Shown here piece after piece: positions 23,117 through 35,204 of a stretch of DNA of 64,000 nt. A model generated the notes under the pieces. That model was not told where the DNA came from, made no database searches, and was given only the letters and a program-made list of their open reading frames with translations. The stretch's first letter is position 1, and every line of letters starts with the position of its first letter. Both the position numbers and the translations under genes were made by a program. This stretch comes from Nectonema munidae (lineage: Eukaryota; Nematomorpha; Nectonematoida; Nectonematidae), in NCBI GenBank assembly GCA_030549495.1, contig JAUIRK010000179.1, positions 124,001-188,000 of the forward strand. Reading direction: 5' to 3'.

Positions 23117-23805
23117 TTATTTCTGGTTAGCTTTAAAAGTAAATCTAACGCTTCTTTGATAGGTAAAGAAACAAAAATCATGGAATTTATCTAAGCCTAT
23201 AAATTTTCCCAAAATAGTAAAAATTCAACAAAAATCCTTATTGTTTTTATCTTATTTTTTTTACAAAATTGTATTCATTTTATAATTCAATAGCAAGTTA
23301 GTTAATTATTCAAACAAAATATATATTTTAAAACATAAAAATGAATACATTTTTTCGACTAATTAACTAAGTTGCAATATAATAAACTTAATAAAAAATT
23401 AACTAACTAGCTAGAAAATATATTTATAGGCGAACTAATTTATATTATTGTATAAAAATATATTGTGAAATTTTTTTAGCAGAAGCCTTCTATTTTTATG
23501 TAGAGAGAGCGGTAAAAATAAGTGTAAAAATATTTTCTATATTATATTTTTAAAGCAGAAAATCTTACTGTTCTCTTAGCGTGTGAATAGTTTTTTTGTG
23601 ATTATCTATTTGATCCATCACTTAATCTAAAATATCAAAGATTAGGAAATTTTATTGTTAATTTAAATAACCATATGATATTTTCAAAAAAATTTAATAA
23701 AGATTAGATTTCCTCAACAAGTTAAATAATAATATTCTATCAATGCAGAAATAACTATACGTGAACAGAAAATTATTTCGTTAGTTCAATACGAACCTAA
23801 CTAAG
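23117..23805. other. AT-rich non-coding stretch
   Basis: Nothing supported beyond AT-rich sequence. Confidence 0.4.
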
Positions 23806-24097
23806 CAGAGCCCACGCTACCTATTAAATTTTTGGGCACAAGCCCCCCAACTATTTCTCAAGCCCCCAGCTAATTTTCAAGCTCACCTAACAAAAATTTC
23901 ATTACTCTAAAAAAATATGACAAACATCTACCATTCATGATAATTTCTTTCATGAAAATGTAATGTGTATAGATATGGCTTGGCAAATACATCATATGTT
24001 TTCTTTTCGCCTTGAAGCAGATTAATATGATAGTTCAAAAATTAGCGCCCCAATGAAGCCTCCCCTCTCCTAAAATTTTTGTTTAGCGCGGGCACTG
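23806..24097. mobile_element. hAT-type MITE, copy 1
   Basis: It starts CAGAGCCCACGCTACC and ends TTTAGCGCGGGCACTG, which reads back as CAGTGCCCGCGCTA. The interior shares C-rich and AT-rich blocks with copies at 25220 and 45482 (for example CATGAAAATGTAATGTGTAT). ACTAAG occurs on both sides, an imperfect target duplication. It has no coding capacity; the ends are of CAGNG type, as in hAT elements. Confidence 0.75.
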
Positions 24098-24622
24098 ACT
24101 AAGTAAACTAACACTAATTAAAAATACAAATTATTATAAATATTAAAAAGGACAAAATAGCGCGCTTTGACTAAATCCAATGTAAAGATACCGATGTTGT
24201 ATGTGTATTAACATTTCAGAGCCCAATAGGTTCCCATAAAATAAAAATGATTAAATAATAATTTAAATAAATTATTTTAAATATTAAACATATAAATAGT
24301 CATAGACATCAAGGTAAAATAAATCAAGAATATCTCAATGAGACCCTTGGTCTTGGGGCAATTTCTCTATACATTCAAAAAGCAGTTCCAGGGAAGAACT
24401 ATTCTGACCCTCTAAATATAACCAATTTTATCGTATGATAACCATCTAACATTTATTGACATATTTTGATCCAAAAAATATCATAATTAAGAAAATAATA
24501 TATATACTTAATAAAATATCAAAAAAATTACACACTGTAAATGCTCAAAACCAAAAATTATATTTCATTTTTCAAAAGTACGCTTCTTTCTTCAGTGGCT
24601 GTGCTCAGTTGATTTTTAATGA
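24098..24622. other. AT-rich non-coding stretch
   Basis: No feature recognised. Confidence 0.4.
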
Positions 24623-25005
24623 TTAACCATTTTAGGCATTGGTTTTCTAAAATTAATCGTCTGCTTTCCTTTTCCATGAGTTTTTATATAAATTAACCCG
24701 TTAACGACCAGAATAATCAGATGATATCTAATGTAAAGCAGAAGATTTGTATTAAAGAGCTTTGATAAACGCAGACGATTTTATTTTTGTAAAGTCGACT
24801 ATAGTCGACATGGGCGTTAACGGGTTTAACCCATTAAGTATCATAGAAATCAGACGATATTTAAAAAAACGCAACGATTTATATTCAAAGTCATTGAAAA
24901 AAGCAGACGAAGATGAAATTACTTATGTTCCCAAATGGGAATATTGGGACTTAGTGGGTTAAGCAGACATTTATTTTATGGGATACTGATGTCTGAAAGG
25001 GTTAA
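24623..25005. mobile_element. Triple nest of piggyBac-like MITEs
   Basis: The outer copy runs from TTAACCATTTTAGGCATTGG at 24623 to TCTGAAAGGGTTAA at 25005 and matches the family of 34789-34918. Its internal TTAA received two further elements side by side: one at 24693-24829 (TTAACCCGTTAACGACC to GTTAACGGGTTTAA) and one at 24826-24962 (TTAACCCATTAAG to TTAGTGGGTTAA), sharing the middle TTAA. The open frame at 24762-24962 lies across these and is not a gene. Confidence 0.75.
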
Positions 25006-25219
25006 AGAAATTTTAATTACAATTTTTAATAAATAAACTTATAAAATAAGACATATTTTAGATTATACTATTACATCATTTTTAGTCTTTTACTATGAGA
25101 AAAGTATGTAGTCGAAGCTCCATTATATTATTGTCTTTGTGAAAGTTAACGTCAGGGTTAATAATCTTAAACACGATTGATTAGAAAGAATTAAAACAAT
25201 CATTAAATAAAGTTACAAG

Positions 25220-25468
25220 TAACCCCCCCCCCCCCAACTAATTCTCAAGCCCCCCAGCTAATTTTCTAGCTTCCCTAAAAAATTTTCATTACCCTAAAAA
25301 AACGTGTCAAACATCTAGGATTCATGATCATTTCTTTCATGAAAATATAATCTGTATAGATATGGGTTGACAAATACATCATGTTTTCTTTTCGCTGGAA
25401 GCAGATTTCTGATAGATCAAAAATTAGCGCCCCAATGAAGCTAAAATTTTTGCTTAGCGCGGGCACTG
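25220..25468. mobile_element. hAT-type MITE, copy 2
   Basis: Begins in a C homopolymer (AACCCCCC...), continues with CAAGCCCCCCAGCTAATTTT and ends TTAGCGCGGGCACTG. It is about 80 percent alike to copy 1 by eye. The 5' terminal repeat is lost or hidden in the C run, so no target duplication can be read. Confidence 0.65.
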
Positions 25469-26044
25469 ACTAGTATATATATAACTATAAATATTTTAAT
25501 TAATCCTCCTTATAGACTATCGCCCTGAGTCATGCCCCCCCCCCTCTGCCTCTAATTGAGAGTACTGAAATTCGGTTTAGAAACACTGGTTAATTAAATT
25601 AAGGATTACAGACATCGATATCATTGATAAAAATATTTTAATAAACATAATCGATAAAATTGAGATGTTTAAATTTATATAAAAAAATTACGTTATGATA
25701 TTATTGAAACAAAATTTAATATAAAAATCAACTTGAGTTGGTTACTCTATGGAGGGAAATTATATTTAGATACTAATACATTAAAACAAAAAAAATAAAT
25801 ATTTAAAAACCTATTTAAATATAAAAATATCTCAATTTAAAATATTTTTGTAAATATTCATACTTTTTAAAAAGCAGACGAATTAAAATGAAATAAAGTA
25901 AATACAAAATTATATTTAAAAAGTTATTCTGAGAACAACTTTCAACTATTATAACTCTTCAAATTTATAACTTATAATTAAATAATTGTAATTTAAATCT
26001 TTTTTTTTAGTCGATAATAAAAATTAAATGCTAAAGTTACTATC
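25469..26044. other. AT-rich non-coding stretch
   Basis: Contains a short C-rich patch at about 25535-25555 resembling the MITE start, otherwise nothing recognised. Confidence 0.35.
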
Positions 26045-26230
26045 TTAAATAGTAGGTTGGTTGGTTAGTTAGAAATCAAAACACTTTCAACCATAAGGCT
26101 ATATGTTCGCATTATGGTTAAAGATGGTAAATCACATGTTTATGATTTCGTTTTTAATTGTCGGCAGCTTAGAGGATCGAACCTTATAAATGCTTATAAA
26201 TTACTTTAAAATATGAACCCCTTACCTTCA
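26045..26230 (-). repeat. Possible tRNA-derived SINE
   Basis: On the minus strand GGTTCGATCC is a perfect pol III B box (about 26174-26183), and the sequence ends in an AACC-type simple tail (AACTAACCAACCAACC). No A box is clear and there is no second copy in the window. Speculative. Confidence 0.3.
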
Positions 26231-26464
26231 ACTGTTAAGCTGAGTTATTTACAACCTTAACAACCATTGGGACTTATTTTAAATTTAAAAAAAATTATAG
26301 ATAGATATTTTTCCAATTATTTTTAAATTATGCAAATAAACCTTAGCTATACTTAAAAACTATACTTGTGTTTTGTTAATTTTTCAAAATTAATTATAGT
26401 TTTAGAACAAAATTATAAAATTTGAGGCATTCTTTTATAAAAATGTTTTCTATATTGTTGTATT

Positions 26465-26598
26465 AAATATTTGAGATTAGGATAAATTATCTACTCCCTT
26501 TTATACTTTGTGCAAATTGAAATATTTTAATTATGTGCAAATAAATATTTGAGATTAGAATAAATTATATACCCCCTTTAATACTTTGTGCAAATTGA
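26465..26598. repeat. 56-bp direct duplication, 78 bp apart
   Basis: AAATATTTGAGATTAGGATA and the next 36 bases (26465-26520) recur at 26543-26598 with a few changes; both copies end ATACTTTGTGCAAATTGA. Non-coding. Confidence 0.75.
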
Positions 26599-28010
26599 TA
26601 GGATAAGAGCTGTATGAAGTTACAACGGGTCGAGCTCCAGTTATGCCATACCAGGGAAAAGAAATGGAATCCATAGCGTGCGCTAAACTAAGATAATTAA
26701 AATATACTGAATTATCCACAAAAGAGCACACGGTACGAAGAAAGTCCAGCTTTACCCTGTTATGAGCATTTTTGTAAAAACTCTGAACAAAATTCGATTA
26801 TGAGGACTAAACCATAAATAATTTCAGACATGGTGAATAGAGCGACTACTGTACTATTCTGCTTTTTCGATTTATAATCTGACATCAAAGATAGACAATT
26901 TTTAAAGAAAAAGAGTGCCGTTTTACCAGATCAGTGTACCTTTATGAATAAAATAATTAGCATTTTGGTTGATCTTACTAATAATATTAACTAAATTAAA
27001 ATCAAAATTTTATAATATTAAAGTTTATTTTACTTTTGCCCACAATTTTAAGATAACACTATATATTTGATTCAAAAAATTAAACAGAGTTCTGTTTCAT
27101 ATTTTAATAGTGGATGGCACAAATATTCAAAAAACAATCTAATATGTGATTTCTAGGACAACAATGCTCTCTAATTTCTTATATTTGTTATTTTGTAACT
27201 TTTTAAAAATAATTTTTAAGTAATAAAACGTATATGATTTTTATATATAAATGCCAATTTCAATGTAGAGTAATTTCGACAAATAATCATTTAAATAGAT
27301 TAAATCTATTTCATATTTAAAATTTTAACGAAACTTTTGACAAAACCAGACTTTTAAAAATTACTATTAGAGAGAGAATTTTAGAGTTCGCAAAGGTAAT
27401 AAAGTGGAGCAAACAATGTGTATATATGTTAATATTTGTAATATATAATATAGATAATCTATAAATAATATTAGTATAGATTCTCACAGGATGGGCATTT
27501 GTGTAAACTATTTTAACATTAATTTAATATTATTTAAACAAAAATTTTAGGTACAACTATTTGATAGCAAAAATTCTAAATTTCTATGATTGAATATTAC
27601 TTTTATCTGAATTTTACATGTTATTTATAAAAATTATTTTATAATTTTTTTTAATTATTTTATTTGTCAAATTTATTGACTGTAGAAAGGATGTTAGACC
27701 TTCAGGGATAACCGAGATATGTGTCTTTTGTTTGTTCTTCATTTCACATTGTTTACAAGTTGATCACGAAAGTAATCCTACAAAATAAAAAAATTTCATT
27801 TCACAGGCTATTTTAATGATATGTTGACACTTTATCGAGCCATAAAACATCATATTTAAAGTAAATTTTCTTATATTTTCGCTCTCTTACAAAAGTTACG
27901 AATAATAGATTTATTAACCTGTTTTTTTTATATATTTTTTCTAAACTGTATAATATAATGTGCTATTTTTATTTCTCTTTTAAAGAAAAAACGTCGTTTA
28001 TTATTCTATT
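26599..28010. other. AT-rich non-coding stretch
   Basis: A slightly GC-richer patch at 26610-26700 could be part of an old element, but no family is recognised. Confidence 0.35.
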
Positions 28011-28014
28011 AACT

Positions 28015-28425
28015 AGCCGGTCCCGTGGTCGTTTCTCGCTTCGCTCGAAACATAGGATTCTTGGTAGTGTGTATTTTGAGTTGCTAATAGTGTTATATGC
28101 TATGGTGTTCAGTTTTTAGCATAGTTGTATCTTTTCTGTGTATTTTTCTATTACACCATTTAAAAATACATATAAATAATTTCAACCAATCATAATGCTT
28201 TAAGCGACACTCACACTACAGATATATGAACTCATCACACATTTAAAAATACATACAAAACATATAATAATTTCAACCAATCATAATGCTTCAAACACAC
28301 ACACACATACAAACTCATCGGACCATATAAAAATACACACAAAACATATAAATAATTTCAACCAATGAGAATGCTTCAAGCGACAGACAGACAGACGCTA
28401 GCTTATTATAATATAGATATACAAA
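28015..28425. repeat. Repeat element with three internal ~85-bp units
   Basis: It starts GCCGGTCCCGTGGTCGTTTC and ends CAGACAGACAGACGCTAGC plus TTATTATAATATAGAT. Inside, a unit with TTTAAAAATACATA, AATTTCAACCAATCATAATG and an ACACAC-rich spacer occurs three times (about 28155, 28240, 28328). This start and end resemble the 3' regions of some arthropod non-LTR elements, but there is no coding part. Confidence 0.55.
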
Positions 28426-28429
28426 TATA

Positions 28430-29345
28430 TAAATTAACAAACAAAAAGTTAACAGTAATTATAGAAACAAATTATGTACTTACAAACATTGAACAAACAT
28501 AACATTCTTCAATTTTGCATATATTATTGTTATATTGATTTATACAAAAATCATTTGCCTTAATTTTGAAGTTATGAAAAGAGTTCGAATGAAAATTGAG
28601 TTTTTGAAGGTGATTATTCCAGAAAGAGATAGCTCGAGACTTTAGGAACTTATTTGAAGGAGTCATTTTATATTGTAGTATGTAGAATTTTCTTGTCGAT
28701 CTGAGGAAATATTTTGTCGTTTCGGAAACAAATGAGATCCAGTTATTAAATATTATATGGAGTTATTTTATAAATAAATTTATATAGGAACATCGACATT
28801 TGAACAAAATATATATCTTTAATTTTTAGTAATTTATATTGATAAAAAAGTGTAGTGTAACTTTGAAAGTTTAAACTAAAAACCGTCCTTTTAATATGCT
28901 CTTTTGCAACTTTAAAGTAAAATTCATAAATCTCTTCATTACATCATGGAGGCTACTTAACCTCAGAAATATATGATTTATATGATCCTGCCATGTAAGT
29001 ATGTTTTTTATAATTAAACCTAGAAAGTTAATTTTGTTTACTATTTCAACGCCAATATTACTCAAATTAATTTTTTCACAGATGTTATCTTTCACATAAA
29101 ATATCATTGCTTTTGACTTTGAAGAATTTGTTGTGAAGGAATTTGATTTGCACCATTTTCCAACTAGACTTATGTTATAACATATTTCATCTGATACATC
29201 ATTTTATTCTTTTGAATTATTCTGTTTTGAAAGGGGTAAGATCAACGTTATATCGTCATCAAATAGAAAAAAAATAGTTCTTTTAGATGAAAACATATTT
29301 CCTATACTAACAATTTCCTCTCTGCATGATAAGTAAGACTTAAAA
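28430..29345 (-). mobile_element. LINE reverse transcriptase 3' fragment
   Basis: Minus-strand pieces: about 29280-29240 FLFDDDITLILPLS (YADD-like box with F-D-D-D), 29150-28871 SKSKAMIFYVKDN then NFLGLIIKNILTWQDHINHI (thumb), and 28666-28472 SRAISFWNNHLQKLNFHS (C-terminus). The order is as in the LINE at 5579-9524. Upstream palm and endonuclease are missing, and frames are broken in at least two places. Confidence 0.7.
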
Positions 29346-30690
29346 AAAGCACTGTTGAATTTTTAATTCACACATTTCAAAACATCATGGAAATGTCAAA
29401 GTACTAAAATATTTTTGTACATTTTTTCTTTTATTTAAATTTTAATATATACTTTTTAATCCAGTTTAATTTCGTACAAAACTTTTCAAACACAGGTTTG
29501 AATAATTTTTTTCATTTTCAAAAATATTTTTTTCTATCAAAAGATTTTTCCTTGTTTTTAAGTTTAAAAAACATTTTTAATTGCCAAGAGCTTTTAAGTC
29601 AAATGTTTTCTATAGAGTTATGTCTACTAATGGTGTTAAATACTGAATATCGAGAAGTATAGTTTAAAATTTCAACAGATGAATTTTATTTATTTTTGTT
29701 GATAATAAATCAATCAATAAATATTAAAACCATATTTCTTTAACTAGCGTATCTATCTTTAATGCCCCCTAGAGGATTCTAAATAACACTTTAAAACACC
29801 CAAAACTTAATAATAAGGGTATTTAGGAATGGAAAATTGGGTTCAAAATTGTAGAAAATAATCATTACATTACTATTTAAGTATAAAATATCTCAATTGA
29901 ATTTATATTGATGATATATTAATACAAATAAATTCTGATCTCGAGGCAGACCGCCCTCCCATCCCATCTTGGTACGCCACTGCAATAAGGGGAAAGTTAT
30001 TGACGTGAAAAATGTACGTTAGGGATATATGTTTCTATATATACATTTGGAGCTTGGCAAAGCTCGGAAGTACAGAACACGCTTAAGAAATTTTCATATA
30101 CTATTTATATATGAGACTGGCATTTTTGAAGACCAATTTTTTTAAAATTTTTCTCAATACATTGCTTTTTATATAAGTTATATAAAAAACAATTCCTAAA
30201 ATGTCTTCAAAGATGATATTCTTTTGTTTAATACCTTAATGATATGGTGAAGGAGAAAATGAAAATAAACAATTAAGAGCTTAAACTATATGTAAAGCCC
30301 AAATATTTGAGTAACGTAAATGCATTTTGCCCCCTCCCTTGAAAGAAATAACGAAGCCATTGCCCCTCCCTCATCTCTACTACTCTTTTATTGAATGAAA
30401 TCGAATTTTCCCCCTTAGTTCAACTAAATATTTATATTAGCAAAAACTTTGTATTATTTATTGATTATTATTTTTCAATAACATCAAACTCGATAGATGA
30501 TTTCAGTTATAGTTGAATTGAAGGTTTTTTATATTTTGGATGAAAAAAGAACAACAATCATAATAAATTATAACGTCATTACTTAAAAAAACTTTCTTTT
30601 TTAATCTAAATTCCACTTTTTCTTTTAAAAATAAAAAATATCATTTGAATATTAAGTTTTCAAGCCTTACTTTTTTGTTTAACTCTAAAG
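29346..30690. other. AT-rich stretch with a MITE end
   Basis: At about 29945-29981 a C-rich patch ends CTTGGTACGCCACTGC, the inverse of the end seen at 18088. No gene is supported. Confidence 0.35.
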
Positions 30691-32004
30691 CTCTAAGAGG
30701 TTTAATTACATAGTAATGTTTTTGCAAAATATTAAGTGTGGTTTGAAAGGACACATAGGAAAACAAATGTTATTTGCTGCAAATATAGCATATTGGATGT
30801 GCTAAGAAGTTCTAAACTTGAAAAGTTTAGGCATATCTTCCTGTCAAACGATACCGATAGAAGGCTAATATGGGAGATGCCTTATGACATGATGTGGAAG
30901 GTGGTTTTATTGATTCGGAATTAGATTTTCAACTTTTTTTGCAATTCAGCTTCATGAAACATCGGATGCTGCAAACTTAACTCAACCTTGCGTTTGCGTA
31001 CAATATGTATATGACAAGCACCTATGCCAAACTCTTAGCAGTAGAACAACTGCAAGAGAAATATTTGACAAAGTAGACAATTTTTTACAGCACATGATAT
31101 TAACCTGGAACATGAACTTGGAGTTTGTACTAACTGCGCTATAGCAATTCCTTGTCGTTCTAGTTTTCAGACTCTGATTTTGCAAAATTCTTCAGATGTA
31201 ATTGGTACCCAGTGCGCTATTTATCGCCCAGCTTTAATAATGAACCATACCTGATAAGTTTAAAAATCTTCTCAATGAAGTCATTAAAACAGTGTATTTC
31301 ATTAAAACAAATATCTTAAACTTTTGTTTGTTTTCTGAGTCAGGCAAAGAAAATATTTCCGAATTTGAAACTCAAACATGAATTGGCTTTCCAAAGGAAA
31401 AAATTCGAAGCTAGTAATTTCTCCAAAGCAAACTAGACATGGATGTAAAATTTTTAATCTACGATTTCGTATATTCCTATCAGTTTTACATATTTAAATC
31501 TGTGAATTCCCTTAACCTTGCGCTGCAAGGAAAAGAGATCACATTACTACATTGCCATAAAAATTGACAACTTTTGAAATGAAGCTGGAATTATGGCATT
31601 TTTAGAAAATAAAAATTTTACTCTTTCACATCTGAACATATATGTTGATGAAAATAAGATTTTCATCCATGAAGATGCCCTGGAGGCCATGAAACACATT
31701 GGAACATATCATAGCCAATAATTTTTTCTTTATTTTTTTTACTTACAAAAATTTGAAAAATATTATCATTTTATTGGAAATCCGTTTATTATCTCCATTA
31801 GCATTCTGGCCTCAGAACACTTCTCAATTTGAAAACATTGATTTGATTAATGATTGAGAAGTGTAAAATAAGTTTTTTGTGAAATATCTTAGCGATTTTT
31901 CGATTAAAATGGGACAGTCCCATGCTAATATTGGAAAAATTGCTCTGAAAGTTCTGATTCGATTTGCCACTGCATATGAGTATAAGAGGTGTTTTCCACC
32001 CTAA

Positions 32005-33798
32005 GTGGTCGTTCACAATTGACGTCAACACTATCTGGGAGGGAGGGGGAGGATTCAAGTTGACATAGGGAGGGAGGGGGTTGAAAAAAGTTGACATGAA
32101 CAGCAAGCCCAGCGATTTTAAAAATCGTTAAAAATAGTTAAATTTTATTAGAAGTGAAAAAAATAAACTAAAATTAAATAATTTTCAAAACGTTAAATTG
32201 TTAAAATAAAATTAGTGACATTTGAATTACATCACTATATTTGTATATGGAAGCACATATCCCTAAACGAACCATCCTCTTCTCTCAACTATTACTGTTT
32301 CTTAGACAGTTGAGCCATCGAACTACATTGAGTTTGCACATTTATATATTATATGACAGAGTATATTTTTATTTTGATAGAGTTTAATATTTTGATTTAA
32401 AATGTGTTATTCAATTTTATTGAATCCAAATATTTCCTTATTTTTTTCAAGGTTAACGTAAAAATTGCCATTTTTCAAAGTTTGAAGGCGTAAAAAATTA
32501 TTTTAATAAATAGTAAATTAAAATCTAAATACATTTTTGTAATCAGTGTAAAATTCTCTTTAAAATGACAGATTACTCATATAATTTGGATATTTTTTTT
32601 TGGAATTTTTTATTTCAAAAAAGTAAAAAATAAATCTATTTTTTTGTGTATTAAAGTTTATATATTTATAAAAAAAATTTTTTAATTTAATCTTTGATTA
32701 GTTTAAGTTTTTGTTTATTGATTGGCAGAACTTTTTATCTTCATTCATTTTTTTACCATATTATTTTTCATCTAAGTAAAGCTGTGAATGTTTTAATTTA
32801 TATTATTTTATCAAAATTGTTTTTCATATGAATAAAAATTTTGTAAATGAAAACGACAAAAGGTATCAAGCTTTGTTTGAAAAAACTTTGAAAACATATC
32901 CTCAGCAGTCAAAATGTTTATCTCAGAAAAAAAATATTATTTGTTATGGTCAGAGATAAAGAACAATATAAAAACATACGAGCAGGTAATTGAAGATTTG
33001 GCAAGAGAAGAGCTTACAAATAAATCTCTACTAACAAGTTGGATTTTCAAAAAAAGTAATGTTACCAGAAAAAAGTTCTAGTAACACTCCAGATAGTATT
33101 GTAGTCACACAATCATCTGAAACTTCAAAAACTTTAGAAACAATTCCAAAATCTTCTGCATCTTCTGATTTCTCACAACAAAATAATAAGGCTTACGCCC
33201 AAAATATATTAAAAGATGAAATAGCAAGCATTGATAAAGAACTAGCAAGTTATGTTTGTATCTCAAAAAATACTGGACTCAGTGAAATGTACAAAAAACC
33301 TGTAAAAACGCTTGAAAAAGGAAACATAAAAATAAAAAAAGCTCATTATTACTCAGCACATAAAAGATCTTGGATTGAGTAAACACTTTGATGAGTTTTG
33401 CCCCTTCTTTGCAGAAAATCAATGCTAAAGAAACTTTGATGGAACATCGTAGTTGTGTAAAGTGTTTGAAGTATTTCTGCTCAATTAAAGAAAAGAACAA
33501 ACATTATTCATTCTGAGTTCTTGAAGATTCAATGAATTCAGAAAATGAAAAGAATGATGAAGAGGACGAAATAGAAGAAGTTGAATCTGAGAATTGTTTT
33601 AATCTCGATATTTTCGAAAGAATTGAGAGAATTTTTTCTATAAAATAAAAGTTGTTAGCCTTCTGTTTTTTTAAAGTTGATGTCAACTAAAAGTGGGAGG
33701 GGAGGGGGGGGGGTTGATAAAGTTGACATTGGTTGACAATAAGGGAGGGGGGAGGCAGAAAATAGCCAAAAATTGGTTGACGTCAATTGTGAACGACT
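32005..33798 (+). mobile_element. Unclassified TIR transposon, CCTAA target duplication
   Basis: Perfect 22-bp inverted repeats at 32008-32029 and 33776-33797 (core TTCACAATTGACGTCAAC). CCTAA occurs immediately outside both ends (32000-32004, 33799-33803). The same host site in the hAT copy near 63810 is uninterrupted. Subterminal AGTTGACAT motifs and G-rich runs (GGGAGGGAGGGGG) occur on both sides. Inside, on +, a Lys/Ser-rich frame at 33059-33382 (107 residues; KELASYVCISKNTGLSEMYK) is preceded by a frame-shifted stretch with YYLLWSEIKNNIKTYEQVIE. No DDE transposase is visible, so this is probably a shortened, non-autonomous copy. The superfamily is not assigned. Confidence 0.8.
33059..33382 (+). 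CDS. Unknown small ORF inside the CCTAA-flanked element
   Basis: 107 codons, but the first ATG may be internal, since coding-like sequence runs from about 32828 with a break. The N-terminal half is Ser/Thr-rich (VVTQSSETSKTLETIPKSSA). The C-terminal half is basic and helical (MYKKPVKTLEKGNIKIKK). It could be the DNA-binding remnant of an element protein with its catalytic part deleted. It could also be non-functional. Confidence 0.35.
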   Translation: MLPEKSSSNTPDSIVVTQSSETSKTLETIPKSSASSDFSQQNNKAYAQNILKDEIASIDKELASYVCISKNTGLSEMYKKPVKTLEKGNIKIKKAHYYSAHKRSWIE

Positions 33799-34057
33799 CC
33801 TAATTGCCATTAAAACGAAATCCCCAAACAGATTGGAAGTATAGTTGCATTGGCCAAAATAGAGCCACACTTAGACAAATAAGATGCATCCATCCCATTT
33901 GCTTTGCTTCGATTATTAAAGCAATTTTTGGATGAATAATTGTGCTATATATTGATTTATTTTTTTAAATGGGACCTTGAGCTATCAAGTATCAACAAAT
34001 TATAAAGAGACCGCAACGCCAAAAATTTTGCAAAGTTTGTGAACCACTGTTTTAGCT

Positions 34058-34788
34058 CAACAAAAGGACAAAATCATTTATATATGATTGATCATTTCTC
34101 ATCGGATCTAATAAATCCTTTATCCCTCCTTATTTGAAATGTCTTTGTCTTCTAAAGACCGTATGGAAAGGGTTGTACTACAAGACTCATTGGTAATACA
34201 GTCTGAACTCATTTATCCGAGATTAGATTATTCGACAAACTCGCTTTCTGATACAATATTGATTAGGAGCTAAAAGATTTTTCTCAGCCTCTCATCTCAT
34301 CAATTGTCAAAAAGCCTAGTTCATATCAAATGCATTTATTAGGTGGATTGATTACTCTGTACTTATGCATTGTTGCTTAAAATTAAATTTAAAATTTTTA
34401 GCAATAAAATGTTACCTAATTAGATTAGTAACACAGAAAAACAAAGAATCATCTTAATAATCTTCATATTCTACCTACATATATATTCAGTTAGTAAAGT
34501 ATTAAAAATTAGGTAATATATTTTTAAAAGCTTGATCAGAAACTTAGAAACAAAAGATCTCAAAGAGAGTTAGAAAACGAGTGTTTATAGAAAGACTTGT
34601 CTAGGTTTAACTTTAATTTTTAAAATTTGTTAGTCGAAACTGAGGAGCCAAATTTCAGTTTTTCATAAAAATTAATGTAAATATTTTATATGTTTTAACG
34701 TTGTGCATCTTAAAAATCTTTTGATCTCCTCTTAAACCTTCGCATCTCGGTTTAGTTAAATGTTCTGGTTACTCCTTTTTAATTATTA
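34058..34788. other. AT-rich non-coding stretch
   Basis: No exon or repeat recognised. Confidence 0.4.
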
Positions 34789-34918
34789 TTAACCCTTTGA
34801 GGACCAACATATTGAAGAGGATTCGTCTGCTTTCTTTTTCAATGGAATTTTATATATTCAAAGCAGACGATTTTCATTTCTTGGGTCACTGGTGACCCAC
34901 TGGTCCTCAAAGGGTTAA
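34789..34918. mobile_element. piggyBac-like MITE with perfect ends (130 bp)
   Basis: TTAACCCTTTGAGGACCA at the left and its exact inverse TGGTCCTCAAAGGGTTAA at the right, both ends including TTAA. The interior carries TTCGTCTGCTTT and AAAGCAGACGATT, so the whole folds into a hairpin. It is the best-kept copy in the window, so probably the youngest. Confidence 0.85.
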
Positions 34919-35204
34919 AGAAGACATTTAAAACTTATTAGATCGAAATTTTGGCGCAGTAATATCATAAAACAACATAATATATACAAAAAAAAAATTT
35001 TTAATTGACGCGCTTTAATAAGCTTCTTAATTTTCTTATTTGAAGACCTATTTTTTGCGCTTAGCTTATTTGCTAAATAAAATGATTATTTTGAATATAA
35101 GTAAAAAATAGTTTTCAAAAGTTTATTTTTCCTTTAAACATAATTTTTAGAACAACCCAGAAAAATCCAGTGTTTGTAGGTTGGGTGAATTTTCCAACGG
35201 TGAT

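Larger units (their letters stand above)
30690..34049 (+). mobile_element. hAT transposon relic (ZBED5/SCAND3-like) with an inner element
   Basis: The sequence is collinear with the copy at 59743-64000 (for example TTTTTGCAAAATATTAAGTG at 30719 and 60213; GTGCTAAGAAGTTCT at 30797 and 60331). Conceptual pieces on + resemble ZBED5/SCAND3-type transposases (LHETSDAANLTQPC, WNMNLEFVLTA, SSFQTLILQNSSDVIGTQCA) but are heavily broken. The right end is TTTGTGAACCACTG at 34036-34049, an inverse hAT terminal repeat (CAGTGGTTCACAAA), followed by TTTTAGCT. The 1.8-kb insertion at 32005-33798 splits it. The left end is not clear. Confidence 0.7.

Noticed and set aside
24762-24962. 66-codon frame with a natural-looking sequence
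   Set aside because: It lies across two adjacent MITEs and its peptide comes from their hairpin arms, not a gene.
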